NCBI GenBank assembly: GCA_916613615.1
Contig: OU744737.1
Location: forward strand, 3,306,001-3,370,000
DNA from: Steromphala cineraria
Lineage: Eukaryota > Mollusca > Gastropoda > Trochida > Trochidae
Direction of reading: 5' to 3'
DNA length: 64,000 bases
The translations under genes were made by a program, and so were the position numbers. Of the stretch, positions 15,901 to 30,800 are shown piece after piece. A model generated the notes under the pieces. It had not been told where the DNA came from. It did no database searches and worked only from the letters and a program-made list of their open reading frames with translations. The first letter of the stretch is position 1; each line of letters starts with the position of its first letter.

Positions 15901-18200
15901 ACAACATCAATGTCAAGCAACTCTTGAATGTGAAAAAACATCCTCCTAATACTGCAATACCAAGGATTGAGTATTTCATGAGGGCATGTCTCAGATGTCT
16001 TAAATTTTATGTTGATTCTTAGCAAAAGACAGATATCACATGTTCAGTCACTCATTTCTAACACTTTAGATGTAAAATATGCTGGTTGGATACAATGTCC
16101 ATGTCTAGAATCTCTTAAAACGGAAAATTTTTCCTCCTAATACTGCAATGCCAAGGATTGACTATTTTAAGTGGGCGTGTTTCAGACGTCTTTAACTTTC
16201 GTTTAAGTTTAAGCAAAAGACAGATCTCACATGTTCTGTCACTCATTTCTAACACTTTAGATGTAAAATATGCTGGTTGGATACAATGTCCATGTCTAGA
16301 ATCTCTTTAAACGGAAAAACTTTCCTCCTAATACTGCAATGCCAAGGATTGACTATTTTAAGTGGGCGTGTCTCAGACGTCTTTAATTTTCGTTTGATTC
16401 TTAGCAAAAGATAGATGTCACATTTTCTGTCACTCATTTCTAACACTTTAGATGTAAAATATGCTGGTTGGATACAATATCCATGTCTCGAAACTCTTAA
16501 AACGGAAAAACTTTCCTCCTAATACTGCAATGCCAAGGATTGACTATTTTAAGTGGGTGTCTCTCAGATGTCTTTACTTTTCGTTTGATTCCTAGCAAAA
16601 GACAGATATCACATGATCAGTCACTCAATTCTAATACTTTAGATGTAAAATATGCTGGTTGGATACAATATCCATGTCTAGAAACTCTTAAAACGGAAAA
16701 ACTTTCCTCCTAATACTGCAATGCCAAGGATTGACTATTTTAAGTGGGCGTGTCTCAGACGTCTTTAATTTTCGTTTGATTCTTAGCAAAAGATAGATAT
16801 CACATTTCTGTCACTCATTTCTAACACTTTAGATGTAAAATATGCTGGTTGGATACAATGTCCATGTCTTGAAACTCTTCAAACGGAAAAACTTTCCTCC
16901 TAATACTGCAATGCCAAGGATTGACTATTTTAAGTGGGCGTGTTTCAGACGTCTTTAACTTTCGTTTAAGTTTAAGCAAAAGACAGATCTCACATGTTCT
17001 GTCACTCATTTCTAACACTTTAGATGTAAAATATGCTGGTTGGATACAATGTCCATGTCTAGAATCTCTTAAAACGGAAAAACTTTCCTCCTAATACTGC
17101 AATGCCAAGGATTGACTATTTTAAGTGGGCGTGTTTCAGACGTCTTTAACTTTCGTTTAAGTTTAAGCAAAAGACAGATCTCACATGTTCTGTCACTCAT
17201 TTCTAACACTTTAGATGTAAAATATGCTGGTTGGATACAATGTCCATGTCTAGAATCTCTTAAAACGGAAAAACTTTCCTCCTAATACTGCAATGCCAAG
17301 GATTGACTATTTTAAGTGGGCGTGTCTCAGACGTCTTTAATTTTCGTTTGATTCTTAGCAAAAGATAGATGTCACATTTTCTGTCACTCATTTCTAACAC
17401 TTTAGATGTAAAATATGCTGGTTGGATACAATATCCATGTCTCGAAACTCTTCAAACGGAAAAACTTTCCTCCTAATACTGCAATGCCAAGGATTGACTT
17501 TGTTAAGTGGGCGTGTCTCAGACGTCTTTAATTTTGAGTTGATTCTTAGCAAAAGACAGATATCACATGTTCAGTCACTAATTTCTTACAGTTTAGATGT
17601 AAAATATATTGGTTAGTTACAACATCAATGTCAAGCAACTCTTGAATGTGAAAAAAACCTCCTCCTAATACTGCAATACCAAGGATTGAGTATTTCATGA
17701 GGGCATGTCACAGACGCCTTTAATTTTGAGTTGATTCTTAGCAAAAGACAGAAATCACATGTTCAGTCACTCATTTCTGACACTTCAAGTGTACAACATG
17801 CTGATTGGATACAATAGCCATGTCTCGAAACTCGTAAATCTGAAAAAGATTCCTCCTAATACTGCAATGCCAAGGATTGACTATTTTAAGTGGGCGTGTC
17901 TCAGACGTCTTTAATTTTGAGTTGATTATTAGCAAAAGACAGATATCACATGTTCAGTTACTCATTTCTTACGGTTTAGATGTAAAATATATTTGATAGT
18001 TACAACATCAATGTCAAGCAACTCTTGAATGTGAAAAAACATCCTCCTAATACTGCAATACCAAGGATTGAGTATTTCATGAGGGCATGTCTCAGATGTC
18101 TTAAATTTTATGTTGATTCTTAGCAAAAGACAGATATCACATGTTCAGTCACTCATTTCTAACACTTTAGATGTAAAATATGCTGGTTGGATACAATGTC
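7200..18200. repeat. Satellite higher-order repeats of 9-12 monomers (about 1.7, 2.1 and 2.3 kb)
   Basis: The block that contains GAGTATTTCATGAGGGCATG and GGTTAGTTACAACATC is reiterated, with equivalent points at 9209, 11310, 13602, 15321 and 17422. The spacings are 2,101, 2,292, 1,719 and 2,101 bp, that is 11, 12, 9 and 11 monomers. The variable spacing suggests unequal exchange adding or removing whole monomers. Confidence 0.65.
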
Positions 18201-18779
18201 AATGTCTAGAATCTCTTAAAACGAAAAAACTTTCCTCCTAATAATGCAATGCCAAGGATTGACTATTTTAAGTGGGCGTGTTTCAGACGTCTTTAACGTT
18301 CGTTTAAGTCTAAGCAAAAGACAGATCTCACATGTTCTGTCACTCATTTCTAACACTTTAGATGTAAAATATGCTGGTTGGATACAATGTCCATGTCTAG
18401 AATCTCTTAAAACGGAAAAACTTTCCTCCTAATACTGCAATGCCAAGGATTGACTATTTTAAGTGGGCGTGTCTCAGATGTCTTTACTGTTCGTTTGATT
18501 CCTAGCAAAAGACAGATATCACATGATCAGTCACTCAATTGTAATACTTTAGATGTAAAATATGCTGATTGGATACAATATCCATGTCTAGAAACTCTTA
18601 AAACGGAAAAACTTTCCTCCTAATACTGCAATGCCAAGGATTGACTATTTTAAGTGGGCGTCTCTCAGATGTCTTTACTTTTCGTTTGATTCCTAGCAAA
18701 AGACAGATATCACATGATCAGTCACTCATTTCTAACACTTTAGATGTAAAATATGCTGGTTGGATACAATATCCATGTC

Positions 18780-21700
18780 TCGAAACTCTTAAAACGGAAA
18801 AACTTTCCTCCTAATACTGCAATGCCAAGGATTGACTATTTTAAGTGGGCGTCTCTCAGATGTCTTTACTTTTCGTTTGATTCCTAGCAAAAGACAGATA
18901 TCACATGATCAGTCACTCAATTCTAATACTTTAGATGTAAAATATGCTGGTTGGATACAATATCCATGTCTAGAAACTCTTAAAACGGAAAAACTTTCCT
19001 CCTAATACTGCAATGCGAAGGATTGACTATTTTAAGTGGGCGTGTCTCAGACGTCTTTAATTTTCGTTTGATTCTTAGCAAAAGACAAATATCACATGTT
19101 CAGTCACTCATTTCTAACACTTTAGATGTAAAATATGCTGGTTGGATACAATATCCATGTCTCGAAACTCTTAAAACGGAAAAACTTTCCTCCTAATACT
19201 GCAATGCCAAGGATTGACTATTTTAAGCGGGCGTGTCTCAGATGTCTTTACTTTTCGTTTGATTCCTAGTTAAAGACAGATATCACATGATCAGTCACTC
19301 AATTCTAATACTTTAGATGTAAAATATGCTGGTTGGATACAATATCCATGTCTCGAAACTCTTCAAACGGAAAAACTTTCCTCCTAATACTGCAATGCCA
19401 AGGATTGACTATTTTAAGTGGGCGTGTCTCAGACGTCTTTAATTTTCGTTTGATTCTTAGCAAAAGATAGATATAACATTTTCTGTCACTCATTTCTAAC
19501 ACTTTAGATGTAAAATATGCTGGTTGGATACAATATCCATGTCTCGAAACTCTTCAAACGGAAAAACTTTCCTCCTAATACTGCAATGCCAAGGATTGAC
19601 TTTGTTAAGTGGGCGTGTCTCAGACGTCTTTAATTTTGAGTTGATTCTTAGCAAAAGACAGATATCACATGTTCAGTCACTAATTTCTTACAGTTTAGAT
19701 GTAAAATATATTGTTTAGTTACAACATCAATGTCAAGCAACTCTTGAATGTGAAAAAACATCCTCCTAAAACTGCAATACCAAGGATTGAGTATTTCATG
19801 AGGGCATGTCTCAGATGTCTTAAATTTTATGTTGATTCTTAGCAAAAGACAGACATCACATGTTCAGTCACTCATTTCTAACACTTTAGATGTAAAATAT
19901 GCTGGTTGGATACAATGTCCATGTCTAGAATCTCTTAAAACGGAAAATTTTTCCTCCTAATACTGCAATGCCAAGGATTGACTATTTTAAGTGGGCGTGT
20001 TTCAGACGTCTTTAACTTTCGTTTAAGTTTAAGCAAAAGACAGATCTCACATGTTCTGTCACTCATTTCTAACACTTTAGATGTAAAATATGCTGGTTGG
20101 ATACAATGTCCATGTCTAGAATCTCTTAAAACGGAAAAACTTTCCTCCTAATACTGCAATGCCAAGGATTGACTATTTTAAGTGGGCGTGTCTCAGACGT
20201 CTTTAATTTTCGTTTGATTCTTAGCAAAAGATAGATATCACATTTTCTGTCACTCATTTCTAACACTTTAGATGTAAAATATGCTGGTTGGATACAATAT
20301 CCATGTCTCGAAACTCTTAAAACGGAAAAACTTTCCTCCTAATACTGCAATGCCAAGGATTGACTATTTTAAGTGGGCGTCTCTCAGATGTCTTTACTTT
20401 TCGTTTGATTCCTAGCAAAAGACAGATATCACATGATCAGTCACTCAATTCTAATACTTTAGATGTAAAATATGCTGGTTGGATACAATATCCATGTCTA
20501 GAAACTCTTAAAACGGAAAAACTTTCCTCCTAATACTGCAATGCCAAGGATTGACTATTTTAAGTGGGCGTGTCTCAGACGTCTTTAATTTTCGTTTGAT
20601 TCTTAGCAAAAGATAGATATCACATTTCTGTCACTCATTTCTAACACTTTAGATGTAAAATATGCTGGTTGGATACAATATCCATGTCTCGAAACTCTTC
20701 AAACGGAAAAACTTTCCTCCTAATACTGCAATGCCAAGGATTGACTATTTTAAGTGGGCGTGTTTCAGACGTCTTTAACTTTCGTTTAAGTTTAAGCAAA
20801 AGACAGATCTCACATGTTCTGTCACTCATTTCTAACACTTTAGATGTAAAATATGCTGGTTGGATACAATGTCCATGTCTAGAATCTCTTAAAACGGAAA
20901 AACTTTCCTCCTAATACTGCAATGCCAAGAATTGACTATTTTAAGTGGGCGTGTTTCAGACGTCTTTAACTTTTGTTTAAGTTTAAGCAAAAGACAGATC
21001 TCACATGTTCTGTCACTCATTTCTAACACTTTAGATGTAAAATATGCTTGTTGGATACAATGTCCATGTCTAGAATCTCTTAAAACGGAAAAACTTTCCT
21101 CCTAATACTGCAATGCCAAGGATTGACTATTTTAAGTGTGCTATCTCAGACGTCTTTAATTTTCGTTTGATTCTTAGCAAAAGATAGATGTCACATTTTC
21201 TGTCACTCATTTCTAACACTTTAGATGTAAAATATGCTGGTTGGATACAATATCCATGTCTCGAAACTCTTAAAACGGAAAACTTTCCTCCTAATACTGC
21301 AATGCCAAGGATTGACTATTTTAAGTGGGCGTCTCTCAGATGTCTTTACTTTTCGTTTGATTCCTAGCAAAAGACAGATATCACATGATCAGTCACTCAA
21401 TTCTAATACTTTAGATGTAAAATATGCTGGTTGGATACAATATCCATGTCTAGAAACTCTTAAAACGGAAAAACTTTCCTCCTAATACTGCAATGCCAAG
21501 GATTGACTATTTTAAGTGGGCGTGTCTCAGACGTCTTTAATTTTCGTTTGATTCTTAGCAAAAGACAAATATCACATGTTCAGTCACTCATTTCTAACAC
21601 TTTAGATGTAAAATATGCTGGTTGGATACAATATCCATGTCTCGAAACTCTTAAAACGGAAAAACTTTCCTCCTAATACTGCAATGCCAAGGATTGACTA

Positions 21701-24700
21701 TTTTAAGCGGGCGTGTCTCAGATGTCTTTACTTTTCGTTTGATTCCTAGTTAAAGACAGATATCACATGATCAGTCACTCAATTCTAATACTTTAGATGT
21801 AAAATATGCTGGTTGGATACAATATCCATGTCTCGAAACTCTTCAAACGGAAAAACTTTCCTCCTAATACTGCAATGCCAAGGATTGACTATTTTAAGTG
21901 GGCGTGTCTCAGACGTCTTTAATTTTCGTTTGATTCTTAGCAAAAGATAGATATCACATTTCTGTCACTCATTTCTAACACTTTAGATGTAAAATATGCT
22001 GGTTGGATACAATATCCATGTCTCGAAACTCTTCAAACGGAAAAACTTTCCTCCTAATACTGCAATGCCAAGGATTGACTATTTTAAGTGGGCGTGTTTC
22101 AGACGTCTTTAACTTTCGTTTAAGTTTAAGCAAAAGACAGATCTCACATGTTCTGTCACTCATTTCTAACACTTTAGATGTAAAATATGCTGGTTGGATA
22201 CAATGTCCATGTCTAGAATCTCTTAAAACGGAAAAACTTTCCTCCTAATACTGCAATGCCAAGAATTGACTATTTTAAGTGGGCGTGTTTCAGACGTCTT
22301 TAACTTTTGTTTAAGTTTAAGCAAAAGACAGATCTCACATGTTCTGTCACTCATTTCTAACACTTTAGATGTAAAATATGCTTGTTGGATACAATGTCCA
22401 TGTCTAGAATCTCTTAAAACGGAAAAACTTTCCTCCTAATACTGCAATGCCAAGGATTGACTATTTTAAGTGTGCTATCTCAGACGTCTTTAATTTTCGT
22501 TTGATTCTTAGCAAAAGATAGATGTCACATTTTCTGTCACTCATTTCTAACACTTTAGATGTAAAATATGCTGGTTGGATACAATATCCATGTCTCGAAA
22601 CTCTTAAAACGGAAAACTTTCCTCCTAATACTGCAATGCCAAGGATTGACTATTTTAAGTGGGCGTCTCTCAGATGTCTTTACTTTTCGTTTGATTCCTA
22701 GCAAAAGACAGATATCACATGATCAGTCACTCAATTCTAATACTTTAGATGTAAAATATGCTGGTTGGATACAATATCCATGTCTAGAAACTCTTAAAAC
22801 GGAAAAACTTTCCTCCTAATACTGCAATGCCAAGGATTGACTATTTTAAGTGGGCGTGTCTCAGACGTCTTTAATTTTCGTTTGATTCTTAGCAAAAGAC
22901 AAATATCACATGTTCAGTCACTCATTTCTAACACTTTAGATGTAAAATATGCTGGTTGGATACAATATCCATGTCTCGAAACTCTTAAAACGGAAAAACT
23001 TTCCTCCTAATACTGCAATGCCAAGGATTGACTATTTTAAGCGGGCGTGTCTCAGATGTCTTTACTTTTCGTTTGATTCCTAGTTAAAGACAGATATCAC
23101 ATGATCAGTCACTCAATTCTAATACTTTAGATGTAAAATATGCTGGTTGGATACAATATCCATGTCTCGAAACTCTTCAAACGGAAAAACTTTCCTCCTA
23201 ATACTGCAATGCCAAGGATTGACTATTTTAAGTGGGCGTGTCTCAGACGTCTTTAATTTTCGTTTGATTCTTAGCAAAAGATAGATATAACATTTTCTGT
23301 CACTCATTTCTAACACTTTAGATGTAAAATATGCTGGTTGGATACAATATCCATGTCTCGAAACTCTTCAAACGGAAAAACTTTCCTCCTAATACTGCAA
23401 TGCCAAGGATTGACTTTGTTAAGTGGGCGTGTCTCAGACGTCTTTAATTTTGAGTTGATTCCTAGCAAAAGACAGATATCACATGTTCAGTCACTAATTT
23501 CTTACAGTTTAGATGTAAAATATATTGTTTAGTTACAACATCAATGTCAAGCAACTCTTGAATGTGAAAAAACATCCTCCTAAAACTGCAATACCAAGGA
23601 TTGAGTATTTCATGAGGGCATGTCTCAGATGTCTTAAATTTTATGTTGATTCTTAGCAAAAGACAGACATCACATGTTCAGTCACTCATTTCTAACACTT
23701 TAGATGTAAAATATGCTGGTTGGATACAATGTCCATGTCTAGAATCTCTTAAAACGGAAAATATTTCCTCCTAATACTGCAATGCCAAGGATTGACTATT
23801 TTAAGTGGGCGTGTTTCAGACGTCTTTAACTTTCGTTTAAGTTTAAGCAAAAGACAGATCTCACATGTTCTGTCACTCATTTCTAACACTTTAGATGTAA
23901 AATATGCTGGTTGGATACAATGTCCATGTCTAGAATCTCTTAAAACGGAAAAACTTTCCTCCTAATACTGCAATGCCAAGGATTGACTATTTTAAGTGGG
24001 CGTGTCTCAGACGTCTTTAATTTTCGTTTGATTCTTAGCAAAAGATAGATGTCACATTTTCTGTCACTCATTTCTAACACTTTAGATGTAAAATATGCTG
24101 GTTGGATACAATGTCCATGTCTCGAAACTCTTAAAACGGAAAAACTTTCCTCCTAATACTGCAATGCCAAGGATTGACTATTTTAAGTGGGCGTCTCTCA
24201 GATGTCTTTACTTTTCGTTTGATTCCTAGCAAAAGACAGATATCACATGATCAGTCACTCAATTCTAATACTTTAGATGTAAAATATGCTGGTTGGATAC
24301 AATATCCATGTCTAGAAACTCTTAAAACGGAAAAACTTTCCTCCTAATACTGCAATGCCAAGGATTGACTATTTTAAGTGGGCGTGTCTCAGACGTCTTT
24401 AATTTTCGTTTGATTCTTAGCAAAAGATAGATATCACATTTCTGTCACTCATTTCTAACACTTTAGATGTAAAATATGCTGGTTGGATACAATATCCATG
24501 TCTCGAAACTCTTCAAACGGAAAAACTTTCCTCCTAATACTGCAATGCCAAGGATTGACTATTTTAAGTGGGCGTGTTTCAGACGTCTTTAACTTTCGTT
24601 TAAGTTTAAGCAAAAGACAGATCTCACATGTTCTGTCACTCATTTCTAACACTTTAGATGTAAAATATGCTGGTTGGATACAATGTCCATGTCTAGAATC

Positions 24701-25050
24701 TCTTAAAACGGAAAAACTTTCCTCCTAATACTGCAATGCCAAGAATTGACTATTTTAAGTGGGCGTGTTTCAGACGTCTTTAACTTTCGTTTAAGTTTAA
24801 GCAAAAGACAGATCTCACATGTTCTGTCACTCATTTCTAACACTTTAGATGTAAAATATGCTTGTTGGATACAATGTCCATGTCTAGAATCTCTTAAAAC
24901 GGAAAAACTTTCCTCCTAATACTGCAATGCCAAGGATTGACTATTTTAAGTGGGCTATCTCAGACGTCTTTAATTTTCGTTTGATTCTTAGCAAAAGATA
25001 GATGTCACATTTTCTGTCACTCATTTCTAACACTTTAGATGTAAAATATG
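18780..25050. repeat. Nested satellite repeats: 3,814 bp duplication containing a 1,334 bp duplication
   Basis: Sequence from about 18.8 kb recurs 3,814 bp downstream; equivalent points are 19305/23119, 19524/23338 and 20641/24455. Inside it, a seven-monomer block is duplicated at an offset of 1,334 bp (20641/21975, 21234/22568). Shared private variants such as TTAAGTGTGCTATCTCAG near 21,137 and 22,471 confirm the relationship. Confidence 0.65.
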
Positions 25051-27899
25051 CTGGTTGGATACAATATCCATGTCTCAAAACTCTTCAAACGGAAAAACTT
25101 TCCTCCTAATACTGCAATGCCAAGGATTGACTTTGTTAAGTGGGCGTGTCTCAGACGTCTTTAATTTTGAGTTGATTCCTAGCAAAAGACAGATATCACA
25201 TGTTCAGTCACTAATTTCTTACAGTTTAGATGTAAAATATATTGGTTAGTTACAACATCAATGTCAAGCAACTCTTGAATGTGAAGAAAACCTCCTCCTA
25301 ATACTGCAATACCAAGGATTGAGTATTTCATGAGGGCATGTCACAGACGCCTTTAATTTTGAGTTGATTCTTAGCAAAAGACAGAAATCATATGTTCAGT
25401 CACTCATTTCTGACACTTCAAGTGTACAACATGCTCATTGGATACAATAGCCATGTCTCGAAACTCGTAAATCTGAAAAAGATTCCTCCTAATACTGCAA
25501 TGCCAAGGATTGACTATTTTAAGTGGGCGTGTCTCAGACGTCTTTAATTTTGAGTTGATTATTAGCAAAAGACAGATATCACATGTTCAGTTACTCATTT
25601 CTTACGGTTTAGATGTAAAATATATTTGATAGTTACAACATCAATGTCAAGCAACTCTTGAATGTGAAAAAACATCCTCCTAATACTGCAATACCAAGGA
25701 TTGAGTATTTCATGAGGGCATGTCTCAGATGTCTTAAATTTTATGTTGATTCTTAGCAAAAGACAGATATCACATGTTCAGTCACTCATTTCTAACACTT
25801 TAGATTTAAAATATGCTGGTTGGATACAATGTCCATGTCTAGAATCTCTTAAAACGAAAAAACTTTCCTTCTAATAATGCAATGCCAAGGATTGACTATT
25901 TTAAGTGGGCGTGTTTCAGACGTCTTTAACGTTCGTTTAAGTCTAAGCAAAAGACAGATCTCACATGTTCTGTCACTCATTTCTAACACTTTAGATGTAA
26001 AATATGCTGGTTGGATACAATGTCCATGTCTAGAATCTCATAAAACGGAAAAACTTTCCTCCTAATACTGCAATGCCAAGGATTGACTATTTTAAGTGGG
26101 CGTGTCTCAGATGTCTTTACTGTTCGTTTGATTCCTAGCAAAAGACAGATATCACATGATCAGTCACTCAATTCTAATACTTTAGATGTAAAATATGCTG
26201 ATTGGATACAATATCCATGTCTAGAAACTCTTAAAACGGAAAAACTTTCCTCCTAATACTGCAATGCCAAGGATTGACTATTTTAAGTGTGCGTGTCTCA
26301 GACGTCTTTAACTTTCATGTGATTCTTATCAAATATCTCGAAACTCTTCAAACGGAAAAACTTTCCTCCTAATACTGCAATGCCAAGGATTGACTTTGTT
26401 AAGTGGGCATGTCTCAGACGTCTTTAATTTTGAGTTGATTCTTAGCAAAAGACAGATATCACATGTTCAGTCACTAATTTCTTACAGTTTAGATGTAAAA
26501 TATATTGGTTAGTTACAACATCAATGCCAAGCAACTCTTGAATGTGAAAAAAACATCCTCCTAATACTGCAATACCAAGGATTGAGTATTTCATGAGGGC
26601 ATGTCACAGACGCCTTTAATTTTGAGTTGATTCTTAGCAAAAGACAGAAATCACATGTTCAGTCACTCATTTCTGACACCTTAAGTGTACAATATGCTGA
26701 TTGGATACAATAGCCATGTCTCGAAACTCTTAAAACGGAAAAATTTCCTCCTAATACTGCAATGCCAAGGATTGACTATTTTAAGTGGGCGTGTCTCAGA
26801 TGTCTTTACTTTTCGTTTGATTCCTAGCAAAAGACAGATATCACATGATCAGTCACTCAATTCTAATACTTTAGATGTAAAATATGCTGGTTGGATACAA
26901 TATCCATGTCTCGAAACTCTTCAAACGGAAAAACTTTCCTCCTAATACTGCAATGCCAAGGATTGACTTTGTTAAGTGGGCGTGTCTCAGACGTCTTTAA
27001 TTTTGAGTTGATTCTTAGCAAAAGACAGATATCACATGTTCAGTCACTAATTTCTTACAGTTTAGATGTAAAATATATTGGTTAGTTACAACATCAATGT
27101 CAAGCAACTCTTGAATGTGAAAAAAACCTCCTCCTAATACTGCAATACCAAGGATTGAGTATTTCATGAGGGCATGTCACAGACGCCTTTAATTTTGAGT
27201 TGATTCTTAGCAAAAGAAAGAAATCACATGTTCAATCACTCATTTCTGACACTTCAAGTGTACAACATGCTGGTTGGATACAATATCCATGTCTCGAAAC
27301 TCTTAAAACGGAAAAACTTTCCTCCTAATACTGCAATGCCAAGGATTGACTATTTTAAGTGGGCGTGTCTCAGACGTCTTTAATTTTGAGTTGATTCTTA
27401 GCAAAAGACAGATATCACATGTTCAGTTACTCATTTCTTACAGTTTAGATGTAAAATATATTTGATAGTTACAACATCAATGTCAAGCAACTCTTGAATG
27501 TGAAAAAACATCCTCCTAATACTGCAATACCAAGGATTGAGTATTTCATGAGGGCATGTCTCAGATGTCTTAAATTTTAAGTTGATTCTTAGCAAAAGAC
27601 AGATATCACATGTTCAGTCACTCATTTCTAACACTTTAGATGTAAAATATGCTGGTTGGATACAATGTCCATGTCTAGAATCTCTTAAAACGAAAAAACT
27701 TTCCTCCTAATACTGCAATGCCAAGGATTGACTATTTTAAGTGGGAGTGTTTCAGACGTCTTTAACTTTCGTTTAAGTCTAAGCAAAAGACAGATCTCAC
27801 ATATTCTGTCACTCATTTCTAACACTTTAGATGTAAAATATGCTGGTTGGATACAATGTCCATGTCTAGAATCTCTTAAAACGGAAAAACTTTCCTCCT

Positions 27900-30800
27900 A
27901 ATACTGCAATGCCAAAGATTGACTATTTTAAGTGTGCGTCTCTCAGATGTCTTTAACTTTCATTTGATTCTTAGCAAATGTCTCAAAACTCTTCAAACGG
28001 AAAAACTTTCCTCCTAATACTGCAATGCCAAGGATTGACTTTGTTAAGTGGGCATGTCTCAGACGTCTTTAATTTTGAGTTGATTCTTAGCAAAAGACAG
28101 ATATCACATGTTCAGTCACTAATTTCTTACAGTTTAGATGTAAAATATATTGGTTAGTTACAACATCAATGCCAAGCAACTCTTGCATGTGAAAAAAACA
28201 TCCTCCTAATACTGCAATACCAAGGATTGAGTATTTCATGAGGGCATGTCACAGACGCCTTTAATTTTGAGTTGATTCTTAGCAAAAGACAGAAATCACA
28301 TGTTCAGTCACTCATTTCTGACACCTTAAGTGTACAATATGCTGATTGGATACAATATCCATGTCTCGAAACTCTTAAAACGGAAAAACTTTCCTCCCAA
28401 TACTGCAATGCCAAGGATTGACTATTTTAAGTGGGCGTGTCTCAGATGTCTTTACTTTTCGTTTGATTCCTAGCAAAAGACAGATATCACATGATCAGTC
28501 ACTCAATTCTAATACTTTAGATGTAAAATATGCTGGTTGGATACAATATCCATGTCTCGAAACTCTTCAAACGGTAAAACTTTCCTCCTAATACTGCAAT
28601 GCCAAGGATTGACTTTGTTAAGTGGGCGTGTCTCAGACGTCTTTAATTTTGAGTTGATTCTTAGCAAAAGACAGATATCACATGTTCAGTCACTAATTTC
28701 TTACAGTTTAGATGTAAAATATATTGGTTAGTTACAACATCAATGTCAAGCAACTCTTGAATGTGAAAAAAACCTCCTCCTAATACTGCAATACCAAGGA
28801 TTGAGTATTTCATGAGGGCATGTCACAGACGCCTTTAATTTTGAGTTGATTCTTAGCAAAAGAAAGAAATCACATGTTCAATCACTCATTTCTGACACTT
28901 CAAGTGTACAACATGCTGGTTGGATACAATATCCATGTCTCGAAACTCTTAAAACGGAAAAACTTTCCTCCTAATACTGCAATGCCAAGGATTGACTATT
29001 TTAAGTGGGCGTGTCTCAGATGTCTTCACTTTTCTTTTGATTCCTAGTTAAAGACAGATATCACATGATCAGTCACTCAATTCTAATACTTTAGATGTAA
29101 AATATGCTGGTTGGATACAATATCCATGTCTCGAAACTCTTCAAACGGAAAAACTTTCCTCCTAATACTGCAATGCCAAGGATTGACTTTGTTAAGTGGG
29201 CGTGTCTCAGACGTCTTTAATTTTGAGTTGATTCTTAGCAAAAGACAGATATCACATGTTCAGTCACTAATTTCTTACAGTTTAGATGTAAAATATATTG
29301 GTTAGTTACAACATCAATGTCAAGCAACTCTTGAATGTGAAAAAAACCTCCTCCTAATACTGCAATACCAAGGATTGAGTATTTCATGAGGGCATGTCAC
29401 AGACGCCTTTAATTTTGAGTTGATTCTTAGCAAAAGAAAGAAATCACATGTTCAATCACTCATTTCTGACACTTCAAGTGTACAACATGCTGGTTGGATA
29501 CAATATCCATGTCTCGAAACTCTTAAAACGGAAAAACTTTCCTCCTAATACTGCAATGCCAAGGATTGACTATTTTAAGTGGGCGTGTCTCAGACGTCTT
29601 TAATTTTGAGTTGATTCTTAGCAAAAGACAGATATCACATGTTCATTTACTCATTTCTTACAGTTTAGATGTAAAATATATTTGATAGTTACAACATCAA
29701 TGTCAAGCAACTCTTGAATGTGAAAAAACATCCTCCTAATACTGCAATACCAAGGATTGAGTATTTCATGAGGGCATGTCTCAGATGTCTTAAATTTTAA
29801 GTTGATTCTTAGCAAAAGACAGATATCACATGTTCAGTCACTCATTTCTAACACTTTAGATGTAAAATATGCTGGTTGGATACAATGTCCATGTCTAGAA
29901 TCTCTTAAAACGAAAAAACTTTCCTCCTAATACTGCAATGCGAAGGATTGACTATTTTAAGTGGGAGTGTTTCAGACGTCTTTAACTTTCGTTTAAGTCA
30001 AAGCAAAAGACAGATCTCACATATTCTGTCACTCATTTCTAACACTTTAGATGTAAAATATGCTGGTTGGATACAATGTCCATGTCTAGAATCTCTTAAA
30101 ACGGAAAAACTTTCCTCCTAATACTGCAATGCCAAAGATTGACTATTTTAAGTGTGCGTCTCTCAGATGTCTTTAACTTTCATTTGATTCTTAGCAAATG
30201 TCTCAAAACTCTTCAAACGGAAAAACTTTCCTCCTAATACTGCAATGCCAAGGATTGACTTTGTTAAGTGGGCATGTCTCAGACGTCTTTAATTTTGAGT
30301 TGATTCTTAGCAAAAGACAGATATCACATGTTCAGTCACTAATTTCTTACAGTTTAGATGTAAAATATATTGGTTAGTTACAACATCAATGTCAAGCAAC
30401 TCTTGAATGTGAAAAAAACCTCCTCCTAATACTGCAATACCAAGGATTGAGTATTTCATGAGGGCATGTCACAGACGCCTTTAATTTTGAGTTGATTCTT
30501 AGCAAAAGAAAGAAATCACATGTTCAATCACTCATTTCTGACACTTCAAGTGTACAACATGCTGGTTGGATACAATATCCATGTCTCGAAACTCTTAAAA
30601 CGGAAAAACTTTCCTCCTAATACTGCAATGCCAAGGATTGACTATTTTAAGTGGGCGTGTCTCAGACGTCTTTAATTTTGAGTTGACTCTTAGCAAAAGA
30701 CAGATATCACATGTTCATTTACTCATTTCTTACAGTTTAGATGTAAAATATATTTGATAGTTACAACATCAATGTCAAGCAACTCTTGAATGTGAAAAAA